Source: Ophiothrix spiculata
Lineage: Eukaryota; Echinodermata; Ophiuroidea; Amphilepidida; Ophiotrichidae
DNA: 20,666 nt
Direction: 5' to 3' (one strand)
NCBI GenBank assembly: GCA_000969725.1
Contig: JXSR01S073023.1
Under the pieces are notes generated by a model. It saw only the letters and a list, made by a program, of their open reading frames with translations, searched no databases and was not told where the DNA came from. Positions 7,977 to 20,605 of the stretch are shown in pieces. Made by a program: the position numbers and the translations under genes. Numbering within the stretch: position 1 is the stretch's first letter; each line of letters opens with the position of its first letter.

Positions 7977-8041
7977 CCTGATGAAAGCTTGACAGTTCAA
8001 AACTTGTCCGACGGCGACCCGTTTAGTCTATACTTATTTTT

Positions 8042-9169
8042 CAAGCATTTTCCCCAGCATTTTCAACCTTTCATTTTAAAACTTAACGTATACCGAGTGG
8101 TAAATTCCTTGTTTGTTCTCATTACTGGTTTGGATTCATAGCATACTCGGCTTTCAGCCTTGTGTAAAACGAACCCAAACCATAAATATTTTCTTGTATG
8201 GGAGGAAAAAATAGGTGACAACTAATAGTATCATTGTTCAAGGAGAATTTGATTTGAAATTAACACCAATTTATTTTTTATACACACAAGGTAGTTAAAT
8301 TTATAAAAAGTCTTCTTGTGTGCAAATCATTTTTGAAAACGAGGACTTGGATCGTTATAATTGCATTCTGGTATTCACTTGCATTGATTAATTCAAAGTG
8401 AATGAATTCAAAAAGCAGCAGTTTTTTCAAACTCATCATGTCCAACAGCTTCTGATTTTGAAAAAAAATATCCATTCATTGAAAATGATTGGGTGGAGTT
8501 TTTCAAAACTCACTCTGTAATTAACAGATATAATCCAAGTGGTTGAGCATTATATTGCAAAATTTAACTGGGGAAAAAATACAAGTTATTCCCCAGTTAG
8601 TGAGAGAACTATTGAAGCTGGCTATTCCTTGATATGCCACAAATATCACAAAATGTTACATGCTTATTTATTCAGGGATGGGGTTTTTTTTTTTAATTTT
8701 GCCTGAATTTGCCTGAAAATGTGAATTTCCCAATACTTTTGTACAGTAACGATCCAAGAATTCAGGCAAAAACCTGAAGATAATCATGCCTGTTTATTTG
8801 AACTTGAGCATGTCTTGGTTATGGATATCCAAAATACCCATGCTTTTGGATAAGCATGCCCTGACCTTCCAATATTAAACAAGAGATTTTGAGTTCTGCT
8901 TTTTAGATTTAACCCAATACTGCAAAAATGTGCTATTTGAAAGATTTTGTTCAAGCATGTCAAAATTTATTATCCGCTGTATTTTCTAATAAATACTCGG
9001 TATAGAGAATATTTTGGTTCAAATAGGATCATTTTATCCCTCAGAAAATCGTGAAACCATTAAAGAAACTTATTTCATGTTCAAGTTCAAGAAAATTCTA
9101 TGTAGCATTTTGTGACATTTGTGACCATGCCAAAGAGTCGCCCAGCAACTTGGATAAAAAAAACCCACT
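8042..9169. other. AT-rich non-coding DNA
   Basis: No coding sequence is credible. Short open frames at 7905-8141, 8278-8475 and 9051-9266 have low-complexity or random-looking products. A hairpin lies at 8568-8601. GCCTGAATTTGCCTGAA near 8701-8717 has inverted partners (TTCAGGCAAAAACCTGAA) near 8761-8778, perhaps the trace of an old inverted-repeat element. Confidence 0.4.
8568..8601. repeat. Hairpin AACTGGGGAA / TTCCCCAGTT
   Basis: Two perfect 10-base arms flank a 14-base AT-rich loop. No neighbouring element edge was found, so it may be a remnant or a local palindrome. Confidence 0.4.
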
Positions 9170-9339
9170 TGTCTCAGGTCCCTTACAGGTCACATTTTTT
9201 GGCCAATTTTTTCCCCTTTTTTATCGCTCGATGCAAGAAAAAAATAAAAAACGAAAAATATCCTGAAAACCTAAAACAAAAAAAGAATTGCGGTGAAATT
9301 TGATTGCGGTTAACCCTATGCGTGCGGGAACCTGAGACA
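9170..9339. mobile_element. Possible 170-bp inverted-repeat element
   Basis: TGTCTCAGGTCCC on the left and GGGAACCTGAGACA on the right are inverted with one extra base. The interior is A/T-homopolymer rich. No target duplication is obvious. The family is unknown. Confidence 0.4.
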
Positions 9340-9471
9340 GAGTTCTTTTTTTTCTTTTCGTTTTTTGGCCTTACAAGATTATTTAAGTTCTTGGGTATTC
9401 TAAAATTTACCTGAAAAAAATCTACAAAAAATAATCAAGCACACAAAGTTGATTTTAATTCACTCACGCTT

Positions 9472-9477
9472 TTTATT
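9472..9477 (-). terminator. Candidate distal poly(A) signal of the RNF38/44-like gene
   Basis: AATAAA on the minus strand is followed about 25 bases later by the GU-rich TTTGTGTGCTTG (9447 to 9436), a good downstream element. It lies where the repeat-poor DNA gives way to repeat-bearing DNA. Other AATAAA hexamers occur upstream of it (for example 9988-9983), so the true end may be elsewhere. Confidence 0.35.
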
Positions 9478-11026
9478 GTCATAAATGCAGCTAAGATGTT
9501 ATATGCACAACTGCTCTGCTCCCAGGAGCATAACAACACCAAAAGCAAGTAATATCTAACAAAATAGTCAACATTCAATCTAGGAACTCAGCTAATCATA
9601 CTATACTATAGTCTGTTTACATCAAAATACCACGGCTTGCATAATCCATTCGTATATTGGTCCTGATACTATTATGATATAAACAAACTATAGAAATGCA
9701 ATCGGGTAAAACCATTCAATCATTTTGTTAAATTTTGCTTACTACAAGAGAGAAGTGCAGTACACAAATAACACCCAAAATACCATACGTATACAAGAGA
9801 AAATGGTAAGACAAATTCATTGTTATTTGAAGCAACCAGTGCAGATAAACCATCAAATTCACTCGTTTTTTTAAAACTTTTTATAGATGTTCTAACTTTG
9901 CAGATTAAACCTTGCTACCAGAGCTTGGGTTACATAATTCAACAAAATAACATTAGTCTCTGTAACAGATTCAACAATCCCCTTTATTTGAGAATAATCC
10001 GATTATGAATTGTAATATATACTGTAGAAGAGACTGATGTTATCTTATTTATTAAAATGCAGCAGGAAGCATGAAAATAGAGAACAAGATCTAGAATTTG
10101 GATTTTTTGAAAGCAAGCCCAGAACAAAAACTTTGGCATAAGACCTATCAGCTAACTCGTTTTATACTCCTGACATTACAAATCCTTTTATCACGGATGA
10201 AGTTTTAAAGAGCTGCAAGGTTTTGAAGCCAAAGTTTTTGCAATGAATACATTGAAACCAAACATTTAATTAGCATAGAAACAAACACTACATTAGTCAA
10301 AATAATTCATCTGCTGCTTGTTTTAATGCAAAAACAATCAAAATATACTCTAACTTGTGCGACTACAAAACAATTCCCTAAAATATGGAGGATTATTTAT
10401 TATTATTCATAATTTTCTATAATATTTCTGTGTTATTGGAATAAATAATTATATAATTTTTAATACTACTTGCACTAGAGGAATGACTCTATGAAGAGAC
10501 AAAATGTCGGTGTGAAAAAATATCTCATTTACATTTGTTCTGAATGAATTTCAATTTTCTGCAAGACAATTTTTTTTGGACAAGTCCATGGACAAAATAC
10601 ATTGACCTGTATGTGCGCCATGTATCTGAAGCATGGTTTACATTTTCAAGCTTGTATTGTCCACAATATTTTGTGCCATATTCTTAATAGGTGTTTAAAG
10701 CCAAGCAGTGTTGAACTATAAATGCTAAACAACTTTTAAGAATATGGTTCTATATGTTCAATAAGAACAAACAAAGAGTTATCATAAATGAGAGACTTCT
10801 TGCTTCACGACATTTTAATATTTCAATCTGTTAAAAACAAGTATTTTGTTGAATCATATATTGCTAATTTTCTCCAAGTGAAAATATGTAATGTCGGCCA
10901 CAAACATTTCGGATTTTTGGACTTGTTTGATAACCAGCCTGAAGGTCACTGCATTGTGTTTTTAGTGTGGTGAAAATTTATTAAATCTTGAAAATTACTG
11001 ATCCAAAATGTAAGTTGTGTTAAAAC

Positions 11027-11232
11027 CGTGGTCACAATACTTAGCATGAACAGTTACAATCGATGTTTTGATGATAATTTTACCATTTGTACGACCCGTC
11101 AAGATCAGTTTTTGTTGTTGTAAAACTGTGTCCGTAGACCATAAAAACTTGTAATGGTTTTGAAAATTTTGGATCGCCCAATGAAAATCCATAATCGTTA
11201 GTACGAATGCCATATGAACAATAGTGACCATA
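11027..11232. mobile_element. Diverged relative (copy B) of the 234-bp element
   Basis: It starts TGGTCACAATACTTAGCATG and ends AGTGACCATA. The interior shares AAAACTGTGTCCGTAGACCA and AATGGTTTTGAAAAT with the element at 1522-1755, in the same order and orientation. The left TA is lost (CG) and the arms are worn, so it is older or faster-evolving than copy A. It lies inside the presumed 3' UTR. Confidence 0.6.
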
Positions 11233-11430
11233 GCTTTGCCAAATTTTCATGAAATTGTATATACTTGGAATAACCAAATGTGTTTACATCGCATATATGT
11301 TATTCAACAAATGACTTGTTTTCTTTCAATATTTCACATTTCATTCAACTTCGGAGAAAGATCAGAGCAATGCTCAACATGTTGAATTGTGCACCTACTT
11401 GTCAAAATATCACTAAGCAATAAAACAATT

Positions 11431-11444
11431 GTTACCATAGCAAC
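11431..11444. promoter_or_regulatory. RFX X-box-like site
   Basis: GTTACCATAGCAAC fits the imperfect palindrome GTNRCC-AT-RGYAAC bound by RFX transcription factors at every constrained position. A second exact fit is at 11888-11901 and a one-mismatch form (GTAACCATAGCGAC) at 17034-17047. Function is unknown; X-box-like palindromes can also occur by chance or within repeats. Confidence 0.35.
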
Positions 11445-11887
11445 CAAACCATGATTAATGTAAATACTTAAGTATTTTCTATTCCTAGGATAAACCAGCT
11501 TGGTCTAATTTTAGATTAATCGGATTTACCATAATATCAATTATCTCAATGGGATTAATTACAAGGCAAATCTGAAGCATTAAGCTTACACCCATATGAA
11601 TAGGTCTACATCTTGAACATTGCCTACTTTTAGACAAAACACCTTCATTAGCAATTTACATGATAAAATCTGACACAAAGTGCATTTTTCGGCCAATTAC
11701 ATACAGACTAGATCACATTGGTAAGAAAATACAGTACCACTATTTTATTTTACATTACACGTTGCATAAACAACAAAAGCAAGGCTGCACAAGTAGACTA
11801 CTTCCTATGCCTACAACACGTTGGCTACAAAAGATTTTATAAAGTCAATTCACTGAATTATATTTAGTCATTTTAGACCAATTCTCT

Positions 11888-11901
11888 GTAGCCATGGCAA
11901 C
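11888..11901. promoter_or_regulatory. RFX X-box-like site
   Basis: GTAGCCATGGCAAC fits the RFX X-box consensus exactly and lies 457 bp from the other exact match at 11431. Confidence 0.35.
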
Positions 11902-13492
11902 CATTAAGAATCTCACCATTTCCAAGATGTGAATCACTTTTATGCTCCATGAAATGGCTCTCTATCATTATGGGGTAAAAATAGCCTACTTAGCAGCCCT
12001 GCCCTGACAACTCTTACTGGCAATGTTCAAGGTATCTAGAACTTAACCTCCCACACAGCTTATGCTATACACACATTTCTTGACAGGAGTCCTGTGAAGG
12101 AGATTACTATTGCTATAAATTGTGCACTGAAATATATTTACCATTACAACTGACAATGGTTTACACTGTACATCATCCCCAGTGGTCTGCAAGCTAACAT
12201 CAACCCCACAGTCAACGATCAGTTTATTATCGTGGGACTATTTGGGATTTATGCTCAATAATCACTCTAGCTATTGCACTGGTAACACTAGAGTGGAAAA
12301 GACCAGCTGACAATGTTCAGAAGAATTGTAAATAGTCATTGAACACGAATATTAGAACTTGCAGTAGTAATTAGTGGCAAAGATACAAATGGTTTAGATT
12401 ATATGTTTACTTGGTGATAAATTTGATAACATATGGTAGCTTATTAGAGCAGGGAAATCCACAGAATTAACAAGCAAGCAACTGAGGAACCAATAAACAT
12501 CCATTATAATCTAGGTATATGACATATCATTACCTTTGCCCTATAGCATACAGGCAAACTAAATACCCTTGATCCTGCAGTATAACTTCATCAAATGTCA
12601 AGTTGTTACACCCCTTAATTTTGTTAACATTCTCGCATAAAAAACTTTTTAGTATGCATTACTTAAACATGACAAAACAATTGCCCTGAACCCACAAATT
12701 GCATTGACAAATGATAGAAACATACAGGATCAGGAGCAAAGGCAAAATGATACACCAATAGTATTCTGAGAATAGCATCACTTTCAAAACAAAACACTAT
12801 CAAAGCTTTATGTTGTTAGTTCAAAAATAACCAAGCGTGCATTTATATGCTAAACCAAGAACCACACCCAAGCAGCTACTGAATTCCCCTCGTTTTGACA
12901 GCCCAGGCAATAGTGCTGATAGAACAGAAGCCAAATATGAGCTACATATTCAATCCAAGATGGTGCAATCAATTGAAATTATAGGAATGGTAACTCTGAA
13001 CATGATTTACCACTGGGTATTATAAACACTGTTACCATACAAACCTATAGAAATCCACCTTAATCAATCATATCAACAAACCATATGCGTAGCTTTTAGG
13101 GGACAAAACTATACTAAGAAGTCTACTAGAATCCAATACTGCTGTGGTATAAAGAAGCATAATTTTTGAATATATCTCAACTGAAATGGGTGCATACTTT
13201 ATGAAAACAAAACATATTCAGCTGATCTAACTACAGGCAGAGCCCGCTGTTTTGAAGCAAAGTTTTAGCTGAAAATAGAAGTATATTTGGTACAATATGG
13301 CGTAAAGGCAGTCAAATAAGAGAACGCAGTGAATACAAGCAATAAAACTGAAGCTATTATAAAATAACAGATACACAGCCCCTGATTAGTTCTTAGCTCT
13401 TTCAAAAAAATAGAACTGGTCATATGCAAATCAATATTAATAATAAAAAATTTGATCTCTTAATTCATTTGTTTGAACAAAAACTTAACAGC

Positions 13493-13500
13493 TGAGGTAG
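13493..13500 (-). other. let-7 8-mer seed match
   Basis: The minus strand reads CTACCTCA, the full 8-mer target of let-7, an ancient bilaterian microRNA. It would act only if this stretch is in a transcribed 3' UTR. A single 8-mer has a fair chance of occurring at random in 10 kb. Confidence 0.25.
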
Positions 13501-14701
13501 CGAGGTTAAAAAGGGCATTCAAGAAAAACAAATATTGCTCACAAATTTCACTCTGCAAGCCTCAAGCATTGTTTCACTTTATCCAATTTATTCATTCACA
13601 ATTTTGTAATTTGCTGCCCCTTAAGCAGAAAAAAAACTGTTGCAAGCTATCCAAAGGAAATCCTATCAATTATAACAAGGCCAATATAAATCATCCAAAA
13701 GATCAGCAAGGCCACAAATTAGTAGTAAATTTTGTTCTTTTCAAGCAATTTACATAGCTAGGATTAGAGGCAGTTGCCATATTGCCATACAAGGTTCATA
13801 AAAAGAACACGATGAGTGACGGGCTTAATTTAAATAATAAAAACACTAACTGATAACCCATTGAGAAGAACCTACTGATTGGTTAGAATTAAATTTTGAT
13901 CATTACATAAACCAATGAAATACCATGTAAGATAATGGATCAAAAGCTAACCAACAATCAATCAGGATTGGTGTTATATGAAGTAGATATTCAAAGGGTT
14001 TATTAGGGTAGATATTGCAACCTTGGGGATTGTACTAATATGCATTTGAATTTGCATGCATCATTAGGTCTAAGCAAATGAAAAAATAATCTGATCAAAG
14101 ATTTTGCAAATATATGCGACAGAATATAAACCCACTATCCCCGTTTGATGCCAAAGCGCAGTCATAATACATAAAGAAAACAAACCATAAATGAGGCAGT
14201 GAATAATAATCACATTTGCCTATAATATTAGCGTTTGCTGCATGCTATTAGTACCAGAAATATTGACACAATCCTAGTAATTTACTTGAAGGAAGGTTAT
14301 ATTATATGACTTGTTACATTGAACACAGTCCAATGCAGGATTTAGAACTCCTAAACCCAAGATACCTTATCTATTGGCAATGTACAACTTGCGTTATGTT
14401 TCCGATGGAACAAGCCTAATCTCCTACTCACAAACTCACAAACATGCATGATAAATTTTGATCACCAACTGTCTGTTACATACGCTTACAAGGTGTTAAA
14501 ATGCAAAAAATAGAAAGAACCATTGAAAACTTGGAAACCATGTACAATTATTGTATTATATATAGAAGTAAACATCCACGTAATAAACCCACTAGAAAAA
14601 ATCAACTGAAAAAAGGATAATACAAAAGAACTGGCAAGGATCTGGAAAACCATGCACGATACTTGATTAGGAATGAAGATACATGATTCTCTTTTTATTT
14701 C

Positions 14702-14709
14702 TAAGGCAC
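14702..14709 (-). other. miR-124 8-mer seed match
   Basis: The minus strand reads GTGCCTTA, the full 8-mer target of the neural microRNA miR-124. A second copy of the same 8-mer is at 19049-19056, only about 180 bases after the stop codon. Confidence 0.3.
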
Positions 14710-16617
14710 AAACAAACAAAAAATGCCACAATCCTGACTGATATAATCATCTTTAGTAATGACAGGAATTGGCAATTATCATAATATTCTCACTACATCT
14801 GTTTACTGGGAGTCTACATAGTGATGACTGGGTACCTATATCCTACAACGTTCTAAGGTGCTGCTCTCTACCAATATCAATGGCGCCCCTCAATTTACAA
14901 ACCCTAATAAATGACGAGTACACGACTCTTTGGTTTTCACCCATTCATGAGTACATAGAAAGGATAAATCACATCTCTGAAACTGTGTCAATCATACAAG
15001 CGGATAAGAGAGTTATCATTATGTTGTATACTGTGTATTTTTCAATATTTCAGTTGATTAGGTGTTGAAAATCAAATTGTTAATCCATGCTTCTTTGTTC
15101 CCAAAGTCACTGGTTAGTGTACATCAATAGTAGGGTCAAAATACTTGAAGTAGAGCTATTTTTAGCCAATTCCACCTTATAAGTAACCCTTGTATCTATC
15201 TTAGCTCATAGTACATCTGTTCGATATGTCTCAAATGTATTGATTTGGTTCTTGTAAGCTTTGTCACTGACGTATTAGAAACCACACAAAGATGGCAATA
15301 ACACCACCACTACCATGTGATACACAGTGTACAATGCCAACTCTTACATCACACTTGTAGCTGATTGACATGTCCCTCTACAACCCATACAACACTTACA
15401 AATTGGACCGTTTGATCACAGCTTTAAAAGATTTCACATAACAATCATAGAGTGAAACATGTTTTATTAACTAGACAATTTATACTACTGGCCCAAATTT
15501 GCAAACATTTTACTGCATTAATACATTTCAACCATAAGCTACAATTTGACTTAAGTTCCTTTGGTTTAATTTTGATTACCATTATTAGATTCAATTTCAT
15601 GCAGTATATTAATGGCCTTTACATTGCATACTAACTATAGAGTCATAATACATTGGAAATGATACAGGGAATGAAGAGTACTTAGAAATGTTAATCAAAA
15701 TAAATTAATGACCTTTCTAATTAAATCATGTAAAAATGAGGCACTAGAATTGAATTAAAATCATACTTATTATTGAAAACTGATATAAACATTTAACCAA
15801 AAATAGTTTCAAAAATCAAGGTTGAACATTTAAGAAGACAAAAAAAAAAATGGCAAAGACTAACAAATTACAGAATTAAGTTGTGGAAGTATTTCCAAAT
15901 AAGGTGCATAATAATGAATTATTGTCTGAAATAATCAAAATAATTGAGACAAAATGAGACCAAAATATGAAGGGGGAAATCAAACAAAATAAACAAGGAA
16001 GATTGAGAAAATGGGAAGATAGATAAGCTTAAAAAGGCCCAAAGGTTACTCGTGTCTAACACCATACTTATACAGTCCCTAGCTGAGCAGCAAGACGTTC
16101 ACAATAAGTGAGCTGACAATATCTTACTCATTTACATGAATATTCATAATACGTGTGTATAGTTAGTAAGAATTGCTGAATTAATCACCACAACATTTCA
16201 CTGAATATTTGGAAGCAGAATATTATTGATAAATATTTAGCTGTTATTCTATTACTCTACTTCAATTGAATTTCACATGTTGGTATTTATACATTCTGGC
16301 AAGCGGTGTAAGACACGATAATCATGTCCTACCCCGTCTGGCCTGTGAGTTCAATTTGCAATCTACTCAAAACATCACCAGTAACCACTGCACAATTGTG
16401 CGATCAAGGAATGACAAATGTTCACATAGCAACTGTAGTTAAGAGAATTTTGGTTAAATGGGAGAATATTTACTCACAAATCTGACTATTTCTAGCAAAA
16501 TATGCCCAAAAATGTATCCAATCGGACACAAGATCCCAATTCTACGAGGGAGTAAATTGGTCAAATGTAAATAGTTTGTTCACTCATACGAAGTGAATAA
16601 ATTATCCAATTATAATA

Positions 16618-16652
16618 TTGTTATATTAATAATAATAATTATAATAATAAAT
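16618..16652. repeat. AAT-type simple-sequence patch
   Basis: Loosely repeated AAT/ATT units, including TAATAATAATAATTATAATAATAA. It is an ordinary microsatellite within the presumed 3' UTR. Confidence 0.5.
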
Positions 16653-17979
16653 ATGCATGCAAACTTCTGATAATATTATTTCATTACGCATTCTTCGTAA
16701 TCCCAAGTACTTTTTAAAGCATATTTAGTGAGAAAACCTTTGCTCATTTACATAAGCATACATATACTCAAATATATGACTAACTTGAATAATGATAACA
16801 ATTACTGCCACTGTTTAATAGCCACCATTATCTATGTAGATTTTAACCTTGTGACATTTCAAATATTTGATAAATACAATCTAAATGATCAACTAGGACT
16901 TTTGGACAACCCTAAATACCTTCCATAATAGTATTAGATCTGGCAGGGAATTCATTAATAAAACAAGATTACAACATTTTTTTGGAAATATACAATTGTT
17001 TTTGAATTTGTGAAATGAAGGCGAATAATAAGTGTAACCATAGCGACCATTTCACTTTGAACTAGTTAGACCTGAAAGCTTTATACAGGGTTAATGCAAA
17101 CTGTCCTAACGAGCAAAGCCACACACTAACATTTCACTATCTCGTTCTACTCTAACAAGTATAAAAGGTGAATATGAACCTCAAAATGGCAATAAAATCA
17201 GACGACAATGTACAATGATTGGAATTGATACATCAAATCACTCGGATTTTATTGAATATTGAAAAAAAGTTTGTAATTATAAACGTGAGAGCCACAAGGC
17301 AACAGTGTGTTTATCTGCACTCAAGGTAATGTTCACATTATAGCAAGGCAGGCTAGATTGACCTATTCAATGTAAGTTTAGCTCTGATAAGGAATCATTG
17401 ACCTCCACGATATCACCATGCACAGGCATAGATAAAAAACAAGTGTAAACTGACTTTAATGCAAACGCCTTTGACTTTTTAGAAAACATAGGTCTAAATA
17501 TATCCTCAAAACACATATCAAATTTATTGATCTTGTTTTGTGAATGTCAACATTTGGTCTCGGTTCATGAATATCAATGATTGTCAATGTTTACAACAAT
17601 AACTTGAGGATCAGATCACTATCTCACGTCTTGTTAATTTAGTAAATAAAACACCCAGATTATACAACTTGAATTCCATTCACCTTTTACACAGTTAGCA
17701 CTTTAAATAAATCATGCCAATACAACAAGACCATTTTGTGACCTAACTTCAAAATACAAATATCAAAAAGATGGCTTAGAATTGTTAAACGGGGGGAAAC
17801 AAATCTTTAGCAAAAGAGATGGAGCCCAATAAGGATTCCTGACAAATGGCACATATCAAAACCTACAATCAGAATACATACATTACATTCTGGCAAAGTC
17901 TTATCAAATAAATGATGAGTCACTGCACATCCCTAATTTGCATACAATCACAAGCCAATCACCCTGCCACAAAACCACA

Positions 17980-18041
17980 GGAGACGGGCTTTGTGTAATA
18001 TTCAAATAACACGGGAGACAGGCTTTGTGTAATATTCAAAT
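17980..18041. repeat. 34-bp tandem duplication
   Basis: GAGACGGGCTTTGTGTAATA followed by TTCAAAT at 17981-18007 recurs as GAGACAGGCTTTGTGTAATA followed by TTCAAAT at 18015-18041, with one difference in 27 bases. The period is 34 bases. It is a recent local duplication within the presumed 3' UTR. Confidence 0.8.
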
Positions 18042-18233
18042 TGTACTCATGCTCTTTGGAATTGATAAGAAATTGCCAGAATGCAATGATTAAACAGCAC
18101 CACGCATTTAGTAATTTTTAAGTATATAATTTCTGTATTTCTAGTCTGAATATTGCATTCTAATAATAGAACTATATCAAAAACCCTGACTAAAATTTTC
18201 CCATATTTTTTTTTACATTTTTTTCACAATATT

Positions 18234-18239
18234 TTTATT
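18234..18239 (-). terminator. Candidate proximal poly(A) signal
   Basis: AATAAA on the minus strand about 1 kb after the RING stop codon is followed by a U/G-rich stretch (TATTGTG then T-containing runs). It could end a short 3' UTR form. There is no direct evidence that it is used. Confidence 0.3.
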
Positions 18240-19048
18240 ATAAAACAATGTGACTTGTTTTAATATATACTGTTCATAACAGCACAAAAATAATATCAGT
18301 AACAAAATTTGACAGACTAGTACCATATATGATAATAATGTTGGCACTAGTGTGAACACAAAACAATTAGAGATTGACTACATGCCTTTCTTTTAGGAAA
18401 AATAATTTGGCATTTTAATTAGTGTGCTAAAATCTTCCATTAATAAGTAGTTTTCTAAACTATATTTCACTCGCTCATCTACAGAAGCAATATTCAAAAT
18501 TCTTCTTTCCAAAAAGAAATACATATAGTCAATCTCTTGAGTAAATGGAACAAGGAAAAATGAAATTACAAATCTTTGTACTGAAAAAATAACTTGCACT
18601 GATTTTCGATTTTTTTTTTTCAAACAATAGAAAAACAAAATTTGGAAGCTAATATTGTACCATACCTGGTTGGTCCAACTGGAAAAATCAATTCATAACT
18701 GGAGATACACGAACAAACAAATAATCACACTCGCGCTTACTATGCAAACAATCCCACCCACCTTAATACTGTAGCACATCTAATAGCTTACATACTCTTG
18801 ACGCTAGAATAAATGCATACTATACTCGCCGCACTGTTGGAAAACTTAACTTCTTGATCACAGAAGGCTTTTTTGGTGGCACAACTATAAAGACAAGGAT
18901 AATATCGTAATACACCTGGAAAATCGGCAACCAAAACATGCCTTGGCAAATTGACATACTAAGTCACAAAAAATAAGGTGCTTCACACATTACTAAGTGT
19001 ATAACAATGACTAGAAATTATGCATGCACCTTCTACCAAAATCCATAG

Positions 19049-19056
19049 TAAGGCAC
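19049..19056 (-). other. miR-124 8-mer seed match, stop-proximal
   Basis: GTGCCTTA on the minus strand. At about 180 bases past the stop codon it would be in even the shortest plausible 3' UTR, which makes it the best placed of the seed matches. Confidence 0.3.
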
Positions 19057-19234
19057 ACACATTGGATTAATAAAAAAAAATTGCAATCATCATGCTACGG
19101 TGGAAAAAAATAACACTTTTTAAACATTGAATGTTTCAAAAACCTACAGTCCACTGATACCCGCTAATTATGATAAATGTAAATAATATTCAAAGATGGA
19201 GTTCAGAATGTATTTTCTCCATGATCCGTATGTC

Positions 19235-20605
<1,371 letters not shown>

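Larger units (their letters stand above)
6472..8025. mobile_element. Composite insertion with 16-bp flanking direct repeat
   Basis: GTCTATACCTATTTTT at 6456-6471 and GTCTATACTTATTTTT at 8026-8041 form a direct repeat with one difference, which looks like a target duplication. Just inside are inverted arms of about 52 bp (6498-6550 and 7977-8028) including CGCCGTCGGACAAGTTTTGA and ACTGTCAAG. Next to the left arm, read on the minus strand, is CCTGAAGAAGTCAGAGC with a CTGACGAAA block. That reminds me of the termini of Penelope-like retroelements, a guess only. It has no reverse transcriptase and contains other mobile DNA (6617-6886 and 6902-7976). Confidence 0.5.
9478..19234 (-). other. Presumed 3' UTR of the RNF38/44-like gene
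   Basis: About 9.8 kb directly downstream of the RING stop codon holds no credible reading frame, tRNA or rRNA. Only one clear mobile element is seen (11027-11232), against many to the left of 9.4 kb. The plus strand looks richer in A and C than in T and G in many lines, which fits minus-strand transcription. AATAAA signals occur at several places, so shorter forms are likely. Vertebrate RNF38 and RNF44 also have 3' UTRs of several kilobases (recollection). Some of this stretch could be intergenic or hold an unseen non-coding gene. Confidence 0.4.

Noticed and set aside
14769-15068. 99-codon plus-strand frame in the presumed UTR
   Set aside because: No known family, and antisense to the presumed transcript. 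Frames of this length are expected by chance over 10 kb.
15838-15850. A-run as a retroposon tail
   Set aside because: No element body or target duplication adjoins it; it is ordinary homopolymer in AT-rich DNA.
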